From positions 8,235-72,234 of the forward strand of contig DASXCQ010000082.1 of NCBI GenBank assembly GCA_036491115.1: a stretch of 64,000 bases of DNA, written 5' to 3'. Numbering within the stretch: position 1 is the first letter of the stretch; every line of letters begins with the position of its first letter. The position numbers and the translations under genes are program-made. Below, piece after piece: positions 8,018 through 15,634 of this stretch. The notes under the pieces are model-generated. The model did no database searches. It was not told the origin of the DNA and was given only the letters and a program-made list of their open reading frames with translations. Source of the DNA: DATEPR01 sp036491115. Its GTDB lineage: Bacteria; Actinomycetota; Actinomycetes; Mycobacteriales; Pseudonocardiaceae.

Positions 8018-8790
8018 ACCTCAGCCCACACCCCCCGCTCCCGCAACACCGACCGCAACACATCCGGCCGATCCGACACCAACCCATCCACCCCACAGTC
8101 CAACAACACACCCATCTGCGCCGCATCATCAATCGTCCACACATGCACCTCGCACCCACGCCGACCCGCCGCCGCCACAAACCCCGGCGACACCACCCGC
8201 AACACCCCATACCGCACCGGCACCTGCGCGATCGCACCCGCCACCGCAACCCCGGGCAACCGCACCCGCGACCACACCCCCAACACCGACCGAGGCCCCA
8301 TCGACGTCAACAACCCCGACCCACCCAACCGCCGCAACCGACCCAACCGCGACTCCGAAAACGAAGCCAAACACACCCGACCCAACCCATTACACCGCCG
8401 CAACGTCCCCAACACCGGCTCCACCGCCGCATCCGACTTCACATCCACGTTCAACAACACATCAGGCAACTCCTCCAACAACGCATCCAACCGACACACC
8501 CCCTCCCGACCACCCACCCGCGCACCCGACACCACCGACCACGGCAACTCCGACACCACACCCCGACCATCCGTCGTCCGATCCAACGACGCATCGTGAT
8601 GCACCACCACCACACCATCCGACGTCACCCGGACATCCGTCTCCAGATAACGAAAACCCTCCAACCGCGCCCGCCGCATCGCACCCAACGAGTTCTCCAT
8701 CCCCGCCCACTCGCCGACATGCCACCCCCGATGCGCGAACGCCCTCGGATACGGACCAGCCAGAAACGGATGCGGCAACTCACTACGCAT
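8014..8790 (-). CDS. Glycerophosphodiester phosphodiesterase
   Basis: GDPD-family TIM-barrel hydrolase that splits glycerophosphodiesters to glycerol 3-phosphate and an alcohol. 258 residues. Visible motifs are His20-Arg21-Gly22, the metal ligands Glu50-x-Asp52 (YLETDVRV), the second histidine in VVVHHD (64-65), and a later V-D-V-K strand. There is no signal peptide, so a cytoplasmic enzyme for phospholipid head-group recycling is likely. Start ATG at 8790; an extension upstream to 8898 has no family similarity. Codon use is G-rich (TTG, GTG, GGG), the mirror image of the C-rich plus-strand neighbour. Confidence 0.88.
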   Translation of the reverse strand: MRSELPHPFLAGPYPRAFAHRGWHVGEWAGMENSLGAMRRARLEGFRYLETDVRVTSDGVVVVHHDASLDRTTDGRGVVSELPWSVVSGARVGGREGVCRLDALLEELPDVLLNVDVKSDAAVEPVLGTLRRCNGLGRVCLASFSESRLGRLRRLGGSGLLTSMGPRSVLGVWSRVRLPGVAVAGAIAQVPVRYGVLRVVSPGFVAAAGRRGCEVHVWTIDDAAQMGVLLDCGVDGLVSDRPDVLRSVLRERGVWAEV

Positions 8791-8834
8791 CACCACAGTC
8801 TGCCCGCCACACATGACCCCGCGATGACCACCAC

Positions 8835-9290
8835 ATGGCCAACCGACCCACCCGCCAGGACCACCACCAGGGCGTGTCGCGAACCGAACCACCCACACCC
8901 ACCCGGCATGATGCCCCGGTGCCCACCGACGCCCCCACCGACCCAGCGCCCGGCCCGCACCTCACCCGGACCACCACCCGCCACTGCGCCTGGTGCGGCC
9001 GCCGGCTACCCGACGACACCAAAGTCGGCCGACCCCGCCGCTACTGCGCCCAACCCTGCCGCCAACGCGCCTACGAACGCCGCACCGCCGTCCAACGCGG
9101 CGGACTACCCGAAGACGCCGTCATCCTCTCCGCCACCGAACTCGCCGACCTCCAGGACCGCCTCTACCAACTCCGCTGCGCCGCAGAAGACGTCCGCACC
9201 GCCATCGACGACGGCGCCACCACCACCGAACTCCGCAAACTCGCCACCGAACTCACCCACACCGCACACGACCTCGAACGACTCCGCTAA
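8835..9290 (+). CDS. Small zinc-knuckle protein of unknown function
   Basis: Not assigned to a named family. 151 residues: a Pro/Thr-rich N-terminus (about 1-45), a probable treble-clef or zinc knuckle (C-A-W-C-G, then about 16 residues, GRPRRYC-x-x-x-C and R-x-R-A-Y-E-R-R), and a C-terminal helical region (95-151). The Cys-rich block resembles the N-terminus of the coiled-coil protein at 47284-48471. The gene ends tail-to-tail with the recombinase gene (stops overlap by four bases). The start could also be a later GTG, as the first 45 residues are low complexity. Confidence 0.6.
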   Translation: MANRPTRQDHHQGVSRTEPPTPTRHDAPVPTDAPTDPAPGPHLTRTTTRHCAWCGRRLPDDTKVGRPRRYCAQPCRQRAYERRTAVQRGGLPEDAVILSATELADLQDRLYQLRCAAEDVRTAIDDGATTTELRKLATELTHTAHDLERLR

Positions 9291-10252
9291 CCACCAGCGA
9301 TCTCACCCAACACCCGATACGTACGATTCGCCGCGGCCGCCGCCCGCCGCTCCCGCCCCGTAGCGTCAATATAATTCTGACTCGACGCCAAACTCGCATG
9401 CCCCAACAACGCCATGATCTCCGACGCCGTCGCGCCGTCCTCCGCCAACCGCGTCGCAAAAGTATGGCGCAACGCATGCAAACTCGCCCCACTCGGCACC
9501 CGATCATGCAACCCCGCACGCCGAAAACACGACACCACCAAATACTCCAAACCACCCCGACCAATCGCCTCACCCTGCCGATCCAACAACAGGGGAGAAG
9601 ACCGCCCCAACCGCACCCCGAAACGCACCCGGCACGACTCGACATACACACTAATAATGTCCGCCAACGACGACTCCACCGGAACCGACCGATCCCGCGA
9701 ACCCTTACCCACCACATGCAACCGATACTCACCCCGCCGACCCACCAACGACCCCACCGACAAACCCCGCATCTCCGCCGACCGCAACCCCGCCACCAAA
9801 CCCAACGCCACCACCAACACATCCCGCTCCGGCCACGGATCCCGACCACCACCCGACACCACGGCCGACAACAACCGCTCCGGCGTGTCCTCACCCCGCA
9901 ACGGCTTCGGCACCAGGGGAGTAGCCCTCGGCCGCGCCACCCCACCCATCGGATTCCCCGCCAACCACCCCTGCGCCACCCAGAACGTCAACACCTGATT
10001 CCACGTCGACCACGCCCGCGCCACCGAGCTACGCGCATGACCATCCGCGAACACCCCGAACGCCGCCCGCAACGACGACATCGTCACATCACCCACCACC
10101 AACTCATCCACCGACCGCCCTACCTCGCCAGCCAACAGCTCCACCACACCCGCCACATCGCACCGATACGCCGCCGTCGTATGCGGCGAATCCTTCCGCG
10201 GCCGCCGCGCCGCGAAGAACGCGGCCACACCCTCCGAAACCAACACACCCAC
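9287..10252 (-). CDS. Tyrosine recombinase (XerC/XerD-like)
   Basis: Site-specific recombinase of 321 residues. A SAM-like core-binding domain (about 1-110) is followed by the catalytic domain with the complete set Arg157 (GLRSAE), Lys183 (VGKGSRDR), His259-x-x-Arg262 (HALRHTFAT), His285 (LLGHASL) and nucleophile Tyr294 (NYID). Length and H-x-x-R-H-T-F-A-T fit Xer-type enzymes. It could serve a mobile element, as a zinc-knuckle gene abuts it, or be a second chromosomal Xer protein. GTG start at 10252, 36 bases after the DUF1707 stop, so it may share that promoter. Confidence 0.85.
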   Translation of the reverse strand: MGVLVSEGVAAFFAARRPRKDSPHTTAAYRCDVAGVVELLAGEVGRSVDELVVGDVTMSSLRAAFGVFADGHARSSVARAWSTWNQVLTFWVAQGWLAGNPMGGVARPRATPLVPKPLRGEDTPERLLSAVVSGGGRDPWPERDVLVVALGLVAGLRSAEMRGLSVGSLVGRRGEYRLHVVGKGSRDRSVPVESSLADIISVYVESCRVRFGVRLGRSSPLLLDRQGEAIGRGGLEYLVVSCFRRAGLHDRVPSGASLHALRHTFATRLAEDGATASEIMALLGHASLASSQNYIDATGRERRAAAAANRTYRVLGEIAGG

Positions 10253-10288
10253 TAACTACCGCAGCACACCGACAAACCAGGGGAGAGG

Positions 10289-10711
10289 TCACCCGTTCGA
10301 ATCACGCCGCAAAGCCCGCCGCAACGGACCAACACCCGTCCACAACAAGATGAACGCCGGCCAGAAGAACAACAGATGCCCCGCCGCGATCGACGACCCA
10401 CCCCAGATCACCAGGAAGATCAGGTTCCCCGCCAACCACCGCCGCCACGGCAACAACCACGACACCGGCGTCGGCCCAGGCCGGCCCGGCACAGCCGGAA
10501 CCGCATCCGCCACCGGAACCGCCGGCAGATCCCGCGTCACCGCAGCCAGATCCCCGTACGTCACCGCCTCGTACGCCAACCGCAAGCGATCGTTGTACTC
10601 GGTGATCGTCAACCGCCCCTCATCCACCGCCGCCCGCAACCGATCCGCCACAGCGGTGCGATCCGCGTCCGACGCCCGGATGAGGTCCCGCCCACGGTCT
10701 GCTTCACCCAC
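10289..10711 (-). CDS. DUF1707 domain protein with two membrane helices
   Basis: 140 residues. The N-terminal DUF1707 (SHOCT-like) domain is clear: IRASDADR, then RLRAAVDEGRL and EYNDRLRLAYEAVTYGDL, about residues 9-60. Two C-terminal membrane helices (about 92-130) follow. Function unknown; such proteins are common actinobacterial envelope components. The GTG at 10711 is chosen because GGAGGG (complement at 10717-10724) lies five bases upstream; upstream in-frame starts lack a site. Its promoter appears to carry two palindromes, so this gene and perhaps the recombinase behind it seem specifically controlled. Confidence 0.82.
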   Translation of the reverse strand: MGEADRGRDLIRASDADRTAVADRLRAAVDEGRLTITEYNDRLRLAYEAVTYGDLAAVTRDLPAVPVADAVPAVPGRPGPTPVSWLLPWRRWLAGNLIFLVIWGGSSIAAGHLLFFWPAFILLWTGVGPLRRALRRDSNG

Positions 10712-10783
10712 AGCAACCCCCTCCGGGCGATCGTAACCCGTCCACCCAGCGCCTCGACCATGACAAACGTCGTGCAGTGACAT

Positions 10784-10825
10784 TTCAACGATCGTTGAAT
10801 ATTGCTGGATAACGTCAATTATCCA
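10784..10825 (-). promoter_or_regulatory. Doubly palindromic promoter of the DUF1707 gene
   Basis: AT-rich island with two inverted repeats: TTCAACGATCGTTGAA (10784-10799, perfect 16 bp) and TGGATAA-N6-TTATCCA (10806-10825). Read on the minus strand, the six-base spacer of the second repeat is TTGACG, a good -35. Sixteen bases on, AACGAT (10796-10791), a possible -10, lies inside the first repeat. Both core promoter elements would be covered by operators. Confidence 0.6.
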
Positions 10826-11067
10826 TGATCGACAGAGGGAGCGGGGCAGACGCGCGGAGAGGGGGTCGCGCCCCGGTGGCTCCGTTGAGACGCCCGTCCC
10901 TGGCCTCGATGACCCGTGTGTTCGGATCCGTCGACCCGACCCGCCGGATGTTCGCGCGGTCCGGATCGACGGGCGGCTTGATCGTCAGCGACGGGACAGT
11001 GGGTCGCTGACGTCGGCTCGTGGGTCCTTCTCCAGGGCATGGTTCTGTGCCGATAATGCACATTATG
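10826..11067. other. Intergenic, no supported gene
   Basis: Short open frames exist on both strands, including one of 61 codons starting at 10825 with an ATG on the edge of the palindrome, but none has a ribosome site, recognisable domain or convincing codon pattern. Confidence 0.4.
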
Positions 11068-11556
11068 TCAACTAAGTTGCTCCCCGAGCTCCTGCATGAA
11101 GCGTGGCACCGGGCCGGCGCTGAAGTTGTAGTACCGCACCCAGTGCGGCGTGATCGCGATGCGGGCCATCTGCCGGTACAGCGCGCGGCAGCTCTGCTCG
11201 AACCGGGCGGCCGCTTCGGCGTCCATGGTCTTGCCGGCGCCGGCGAGGTACTCGTCGGGTACGCCGTCGACGATCTCGGTGCTCGCCCGCCCGCGGATCG
11301 ACAGGGCTCGTGCCTGCTCTGGCGTGTCGCCGGCGTCGATGGTCAGGGCGACGTCCGGGCGGGCCGACAGTGCCGTGACCTTGGGTGAGGTCGTGGCCGT
11401 GCAGATCACGACCTGCTCGCCGGTCCACCAGAAGGCGATGGGGATGACGCGTGGTGTTCGGTCGTGGCCGAGGTAGGCCAAGCGGGCGAGCGTGCTGGTC
11501 GTGAGCAGCTCGTGGGCACCGGGCCTGGCCAGTTCGTTGTCGATGTCTTCCGTCAT
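11068..11556 (-). CDS. Pyridoxamine 5'-phosphate oxidase-fold protein (PPOX, F420 type)
   Basis: Split-barrel flavin/F420-binding protein of about 162 residues. The pattern L-A-R-L-A-Y-L followed by RVIPIAFWW and an I-C-T-A-T-T-S-P-K strand is typical of PPOX-class F420-dependent reductases, which act on quinones, biliverdin or other small molecules. The physiological substrate cannot be read from sequence. Start ATG at 11556 (an upstream ATG at 11592 is possible). It lies 42 bases after the kinase-like gene on the same strand, so co-transcription is likely. Confidence 0.78.
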   Translation of the reverse strand: MTEDIDNELARPGAHELLTTSTLARLAYLGHDRTPRVIPIAFWWTGEQVVICTATTSPKVTALSARPDVALTIDAGDTPEQARALSIRGRASTEIVDGVPDEYLAGAGKTMDAEAAARFEQSCRALYRQMARIAITPHWVRYYNFSAGPVPRFMQELGEQLS

Positions 11557-11598
11557 GCCCTGGGGACGGTGCGGTTGGTGCGTTCTCGACATCCGGGT

Positions 11599-12435
11599 TC
11601 AGGCGAGTAGCGCGAGCAGGTGGGCGGCCTGTGCTTCGGTGGTGCCGGGCGGGTTGCGGCGGAAGCCGGCGTTGCCGGGCAGGTGCAGGACGAGCCAGTA
11701 CGCGGCGAACAGCGGGCGGTAGGTGCGCATCCTCGCTCCTTCCCCCGTGGTGAGCCCGACGGCGTCGACCAGGGCGTCCGGATCGAAGATGCCTCGGCCG
11801 GCGATGTGCTCGATGTGGTCGGCCAGTTCGTAGGCCGGGTCGGTGAGTGCGGCGTCCTCGAAGTCGACGAGTCGGCAGGTTCGGCCGTCCCCGACGATGT
11901 TGGCCGGGTTGAGGTCCGCGATGCCGTGCGCGACCAGGTGTGGGTCGGTGGTCGGCAGTCGGTCCAGGGTGGTGCGGATGGCTCGCGTGACCAGGTTCGG
12001 GTCGCGCAGTCCGTGGAGGTCGTGGGGTTGGCTGAGCCACTTCCCCACTGTCCGGGTCTGGTTGGTCGGTCCGAAGCGGCGTTCGCCGATTCGGATGGAT
12101 TCCGGTGGTATGTCGTAGAGCGGGCGTAGTGCTCCGCCGAGCGCACTGGTTTGGCCGGGTGTGAGTGGTGCGCTGCCCAGTGGTTCGCCGGGGAGGCGTT
12201 CCGTGATGATGACCGGGTGGCCGGCGTCGGTCGTCCGGCGTAGGGGTGTCGGGGCGATTCCGGGTGCGTGTTCGGCGAGCAGGGTCAGGCAGGCCCATTC
12301 CCGGTCTGCTTCGCCTCGGTCCCAGCTGACGTACCGTTTGTGGACTTCGGTGGTGGTGAAGGTCAGGTCGTGGGTGTGCACGGCGGCGATCTTTAGGGTG
12401 GGATTGACGGTGTCCCCCGGCAGAATGCGCCGCAT
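11599..12435 (-). CDS. Aminoglycoside phosphotransferase-family kinase
   Basis: Small-molecule kinase fold of the APH/choline kinase superfamily, about 278 residues. The catalytic loop reads H-G-I-A-D-L-N-P-A-N-I, with Asp as probable base (two extra residues after H-G compared with the common HGDL form), followed by the metal-binding V-D-F-E-D-A. An ITERLPGEPLG hinge lies near residue 80. Substrate unknown; antibiotic resistance should not be assumed, since most such genes have housekeeping roles. The ATG at 12435 overlaps the divergent NUDIX start, so one of these starts may be wrong. Confidence 0.72.
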   Translation of the reverse strand: MRRILPGDTVNPTLKIAAVHTHDLTFTTTEVHKRYVSWDRGEADREWACLTLLAEHAPGIAPTPLRRTTDAGHPVIITERLPGEPLGSAPLTPGQTSALGGALRPLYDIPPESIRIGERRFGPTNQTRTVGKWLSQPHDLHGLRDPNLVTRAIRTTLDRLPTTDPHLVAHGIADLNPANIVGDGRTCRLVDFEDAALTDPAYELADHIEHIAGRGIFDPDALVDAVGLTTGEGARMRTYRPLFAAYWLVLHLPGNAGFRRNPPGTTEAQAAHLLALLA

Positions 12436-12994
12436 GCCTGACATCGCAACCCTGGTACGGGATATTCCGCCGTTGGACGAGCTCGGTGAGGCGCATCGTG
12501 CGGAGACGTTGGTGTGGTTGGCGTCGACGGACGACATTTTTCGTCGGGTGAAGCCGAGGACGCCGTCGCCGCATCTGGTCTGTTACTGCTTGTTGGTGGA
12601 TCGGGCGGCGGGTGGTGTGTTGTTGGGTGATCACCGGCTGGCGGGTCTGTGGTTGCCGACGGGTGGTCATGTGGAGCCGGGTGAGGATCCTGTGGTGACG
12701 GCGGGTCGGGAGTTGGAGGAGGAGTTGGGTGTGGCGGCGGTCCCCGATCCCCTGGCCGGCGGTCGGCCCTTTTTCGTCACGGTGACGGAGACGAGGGGCC
12801 CGGCGGAGGGTCGGCACGTGGACGTCTCGCTGTGGTTCGCCCTGTCGGGTCGGGTGGGCCAGCGGTTGCGTCCGGACGAGGGCGAGTTCGCGGCTGTCCG
12901 GTGGTGGACGGTGGCCGAGTTGCGCGGCGCCGATCCGGACCGGTTCGAGCCGCATCTCCCCCGAGCCCTGGCCGTGCTGGGTATGGCGAGGTAG
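12434..12994 (+). CDS. NUDIX hydrolase
   Basis: Hydrolase of nucleoside diphosphates linked to another moiety. 186 residues with a perfect NUDIX box at residues 78-100 (G-x5-E-x7-R-E-x-x-E-E-x-G-V) in the usual central position. No further domain gives the substrate. ATG at 12434; a CAGAAT hexamer at 12421-12426 seven bases upstream and the lack of a ribosome site suggest a leaderless start. The start overlaps head-to-head with the kinase start on the other strand, an unusually compact divergent arrangement. Confidence 0.85.
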   Translation: MPDIATLVRDIPPLDELGEAHRAETLVWLASTDDIFRRVKPRTPSPHLVCYCLLVDRAAGGVLLGDHRLAGLWLPTGGHVEPGEDPVVTAGRELEEELGVAAVPDPLAGGRPFFVTVTETRGPAEGRHVDVSLWFALSGRVGQRLRPDEGEFAAVRWWTVAELRGADPDRFEPHLPRALAVLGMAR

Positions 12995-13023
12995 CGGCCG
13001 TGCCGATCACCGGTCCGCGCGGG

Positions 13024-13473
13024 TCAGGCGCGTTTGCGTTGGGGTGCTTCGTTTTCCGCGTGTTCGAAGACGTGGCCGAACCAGTGCGGTTGGACGTCGG
13101 CCAGGCGCAGGGTTTGCCAGCGGGTGGGGTTGCCGGGTTCGGGGACGCCGACTTCGACGTCGGGGCCGTGGGCGAACAGGCGTTCCTGGCAGATGCCGCA
13201 GGGGGTGAGGATCCAGTACTGGCCGTCGGTCGGGGCTGTGGTGACGCAGACGGTGGCGACGATGCGGCGGCCCAGTTTGAAGGCTTCGCAGATGGCGCCG
13301 GTTTCGTGGCAGAGGCTGGCGGCGACGTTGGGGGCGTCGGGTCCGGTGCTGGTGAGGACGGCGCCGTCCTCGAGTCGGACGGCTGCGGCGCCGGACCAGG
13401 GTTCGCCGGCGAAGCGGGTGGTGGCGAGGTCGATCGCGGCGTCCACGAGGGCTTGATCAACGGCCATGGCCAT
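13024..13473 (-). CDS. Cytidine deaminase-family protein (blasticidin-S-deaminase-like)
   Basis: Zinc-dependent nucleoside deaminase fold of 149 residues. The zinc/catalytic signature is C55-H56-E57 and P91-C92-G-I-C95, giving three cysteine ligands and Glu57 as proton shuttle. The first motif reads C-H-E rather than the C-A-E of ordinary cytidine deaminases, and the length fits the short blasticidin-S-deaminase-like group. Substrate uncertain. It overlaps the 3' end of the TetR gene by 17 bases and is probably co-transcribed with it; a start at 13467 (second Met) is equally possible. Confidence 0.8.
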   Translation of the reverse strand: MAMAVDQALVDAAIDLATTRFAGEPWSGAAAVRLEDGAVLTSTGPDAPNVAASLCHETGAICEAFKLGRRIVATVCVTTAPTDGQYWILTPCGICQERLFAHGPDVEVGVPEPGNPTRWQTLRLADVQPHWFGHVFEHAENEAPQRKRA

Positions 13474-14146
13474 AGGCTACCGGCTGTCGCCGGTGTGTTG
13501 GTCTGGGTAGCGGTCGGCAGGCGATCGTGTCGCGGATGGGCGGGTTGTCCTGGTTGGCGACGGTGTCGAACAGTCGGGTGCCGACGGTGTCGGTGTCGGT
13601 GAGTCCGGGTGCGTCGGGCGGGAGGGCGAGGCGGCTGAGGAGGACGCCGAGTAGGCAGGCGTCGAGTAGGCCGGTGGTGTCGGTGTCGCTGGTGACGCCT
13701 GCGGCGTGGTGGAGTTGTGCGCTGGCGTGGGCGTTGGCGGTGGCCATGGTGCCCAGGGCGGTGCGGATGGCGGGGATGCGGACGCCTTCGAGGTAGAGCT
13801 CGACCATGGCCAGTGCTTGGGTGGGGTCGAGGGTGGCGCGGTGGATGAGTGCTGGGTAGAGGGCGCGGAGTTGGTGGGGTGTGGCGCCGGGTGGTGTGGT
13901 GGCGCGGAGCTGGTCGATGGCGGCGGCGTGGAGTTGCGCCATGCGGGTGGCGGCTGCTTCGAGGATGGATTGCCTCGTGGGGTGGTAGTTCTTGGTGGTG
14001 CCTTCGGGTACGTGGGCTTCGCGGTCGACGGCGCGGTGGGTGAGGCCGCGGCCGCCGTCGCGGGCGAGGATGGTGATGGCGGCGTCGGCCAGCAGGGGGC
14101 GGCGCCCGATTCGTCGGTTGGGTGGTTCGTCCCCTGTGCGTGGCAT
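13457..14146 (-). CDS. TetR-family transcriptional regulator
   Basis: 229 residues. The N-terminal helix-turn-helix (about 18-60) has the family features: a start helix with LLADAAITILARDGGRGLTHRAV, then E-G-T-T-K-N-Y, where most TetR proteins have G-x-x-Y-x-H-F. The ligand-binding C-terminal domain is unlike any I can name. Divergent from the amidase gene, 63 bases apart, so it may control the amidase and its own operon with the deaminase. TACACT (14160-14155 on the minus strand) lies eight bases before the ATG, consistent with a leaderless start. Confidence 0.82.
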   Translation of the reverse strand: MPRTGDEPPNRRIGRRPLLADAAITILARDGGRGLTHRAVDREAHVPEGTTKNYHPTRQSILEAAATRMAQLHAAAIDQLRATTPPGATPHQLRALYPALIHRATLDPTQALAMVELYLEGVRIPAIRTALGTMATANAHASAQLHHAAGVTSDTDTTGLLDACLLGVLLSRLALPPDAPGLTDTDTVGTRLFDTVANQDNPPIRDTIACRPLPRPTHRRQPVAYGHGR

Positions 14147-14209
14147 GGCGACGGAGTGTAGTTGATCAGTCACGGCGTGGCTGTGATGACGCGCCGCTAC
14201 AGTCGATGC

Positions 14210-15628
14210 ATGGATCTGACGGACGTGTGCTTCGCCGGTGTGACGGAGCAGTTGGGGTTGCTGCGGGACGGCCGCGTGTCGTCGGTGGAGTTGGTGGCGG
14301 CGTATCTGGATCGGATCGCCCGGTTGGATGGTGAGTTGAACGCTTTCCGGTTGGTGTTCGACGAGCGGGCGCGGGAGGAGGCGGTGCGGGCGGACTCCCG
14401 GCGGGCGTCCGGTCAGGACGCTCCTCTGTTGGGTGTGGTCATGGCGGTGAAGGAGGACACGGATCTGGCGGGGTTGCCGACGACGTCGGGGACGGACGCG
14501 GTGACGCGGGTGGCCGCCGCCGACGCGGAGGTGGTGTCGCGGTTGCGGTCGGCTGGCGCGGTGGTGATCGGTCGGACGCGGGCGCCGGAGTTGTGTCTGT
14601 GGCCGTTCACGGAGTCGGATTCCGGTGGTGTGACGCGGAATCCGTGGTCGCATGAGCATTCGCCCGCGGGGTCGAGTGGTGGGTCCGCGGCTGCGGTGGC
14701 GGCGGGGTTGGCGTCGGCGGCGTTGGGTAGTGACGGTGGTGGGTCGATCCGGTTGCCGGCGGCGGCGACGGCGTTGTTCGGGTTGAAGCCGCAGCGGGGT
14801 CGGGTGTCGTTGGCGCCCCGCGGTGAGGTGTGGACGGGGCTGTCGGTGGCGGGTCCGATCACCAGGACGGTGGCGGACGCGGCGTTGTTGTTGGATGTGC
14901 TGCACGGTGAGATGCCCGGTGACGTGTATGCGGCGCGGCCGCCGTCGGCGCCGTTCCTGGATGCGGCGGCGCGGGTGCCGGGGCGGTTGCGGGTGGGCGT
15001 GTCGCTGCGGCCGTGGCCGGTGGGTGGCCGGGTGAGCGATGAGGTGCGGGACGCGGTGGTGGGTAGTGCGCGGGTGTTGGCGGGGTTGGGGCATCGGGTG
15101 GAGTTGCGGGAGCCGCCGTTGGCGGATCCGACGGGCATGTTCAGTTTCGGGCCGCGGTTCGTGCGTTCCGCGGCGGACGCGGCGGCGGAGGTGGATGCGC
15201 CGGAGCGGTTGATGGCGCGGACGCGGTCGGTGGCGGCGTTCGGGCGCCGCTACTCCCCTGGTGTGGTGGCGGCGTCGCGCCGGTACGGGCGGCGGGTGGC
15301 GGCGCGGGTGAACGGGTTGTTCGACGACGTGGACGTGTTGTTGTCGCCGGTGACGCCTCGGCCGCCGTTGCGGATCGGTGAGTTGACGCGGGGTTCGTGG
15401 TTGTCGACGTTGTTGGGGGCGCAGCGGTTCGCCGGGTTCACCACGTTGTGGAACCTGGTGGGCAATCCGGCGGCGTCGGTGCCTGCGGGGTGGACGGCGG
15501 AGGGGTTGCCGTTGGCGGTGCAGGTGATCGGCCGGCCGGATGACGAGGCGACGGTGTTGGCGGTGTCGGCGCAGTTGGAGCGGGAGCGGCCGTGGGCGGA
15601 TCGTCGTCCGCCCACGGCCGGCCGGTAG
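14210..15628 (+). CDS. Amidase signature-family hydrolase
   Basis: Serine amidase of 472 residues. The Ser-cisSer-Lys triad is visible: Lys81 (AVKEDTD), cis-Ser in SPAGSSGGS (155-156) and nucleophile Ser179 in D-G-G-G-S-I-R. C-terminal features of the family (FTTLWNLVGNPAASVPAG) are intact. Substrate unknown; the group includes aryl-amidases, nitrile-pathway amidases and GatA relatives, and no gatB/gatC is present. ATG at 14210 with TACAGT at 14198-14203 six bases upstream and no Shine-Dalgarno. Codon use is rich in TTG, GTG and GGT, unlike genes after 15.6 kb. Confidence 0.87.
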   Translation: MDLTDVCFAGVTEQLGLLRDGRVSSVELVAAYLDRIARLDGELNAFRLVFDERAREEAVRADSRRASGQDAPLLGVVMAVKEDTDLAGLPTTSGTDAVTRVAAADAEVVSRLRSAGAVVIGRTRAPELCLWPFTESDSGGVTRNPWSHEHSPAGSSGGSAAAVAAGLASAALGSDGGGSIRLPAAATALFGLKPQRGRVSLAPRGEVWTGLSVAGPITRTVADAALLLDVLHGEMPGDVYAARPPSAPFLDAAARVPGRLRVGVSLRPWPVGGRVSDEVRDAVVGSARVLAGLGHRVELREPPLADPTGMFSFGPRFVRSAADAAAEVDAPERLMARTRSVAAFGRRYSPGVVAASRRYGRRVAARVNGLFDDVDVLLSPVTPRPPLRIGELTRGSWLSTLLGAQRFAGFTTLWNLVGNPAASVPAGWTAEGLPLAVQVIGRPDDEATVLAVSAQLERERPWADRRPPTAGR

Positions 15629-15634
15629 GAAGGG

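Noticed and set aside
9587..10284. Three copies of AGGGGAG in and near the recombinase gene considered as a repeat family
   Set aside because: Short, irregularly spaced and explicable by Leu-Pro codons in the C-rich strand.
10750..10830. GC-skew switch and AT-rich palindromes considered as a replication origin
   Set aside because: No dnaA, dnaN or parAB genes and no DnaA-box cluster; a promoter explains the palindromes better.
10825..11010. 61-codon open frame on the plus strand starting at the edge of a palindrome
   Set aside because: No ribosome site, no domain and Arg/Gly-rich composition as expected for a chance frame in this GC-rich DNA.
10815..11063. About 80-codon frames on the minus strand between the PPOX and DUF1707 genes
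   Set aside because: Two overlapping frames of similar length with no homology pattern; neither is supported.
11599..12435. APH-type kinase considered as an aminoglycoside resistance gene
   Set aside because: The catalytic loop is atypical (H-G-I-A-D-L) and the context is not a resistance cassette.
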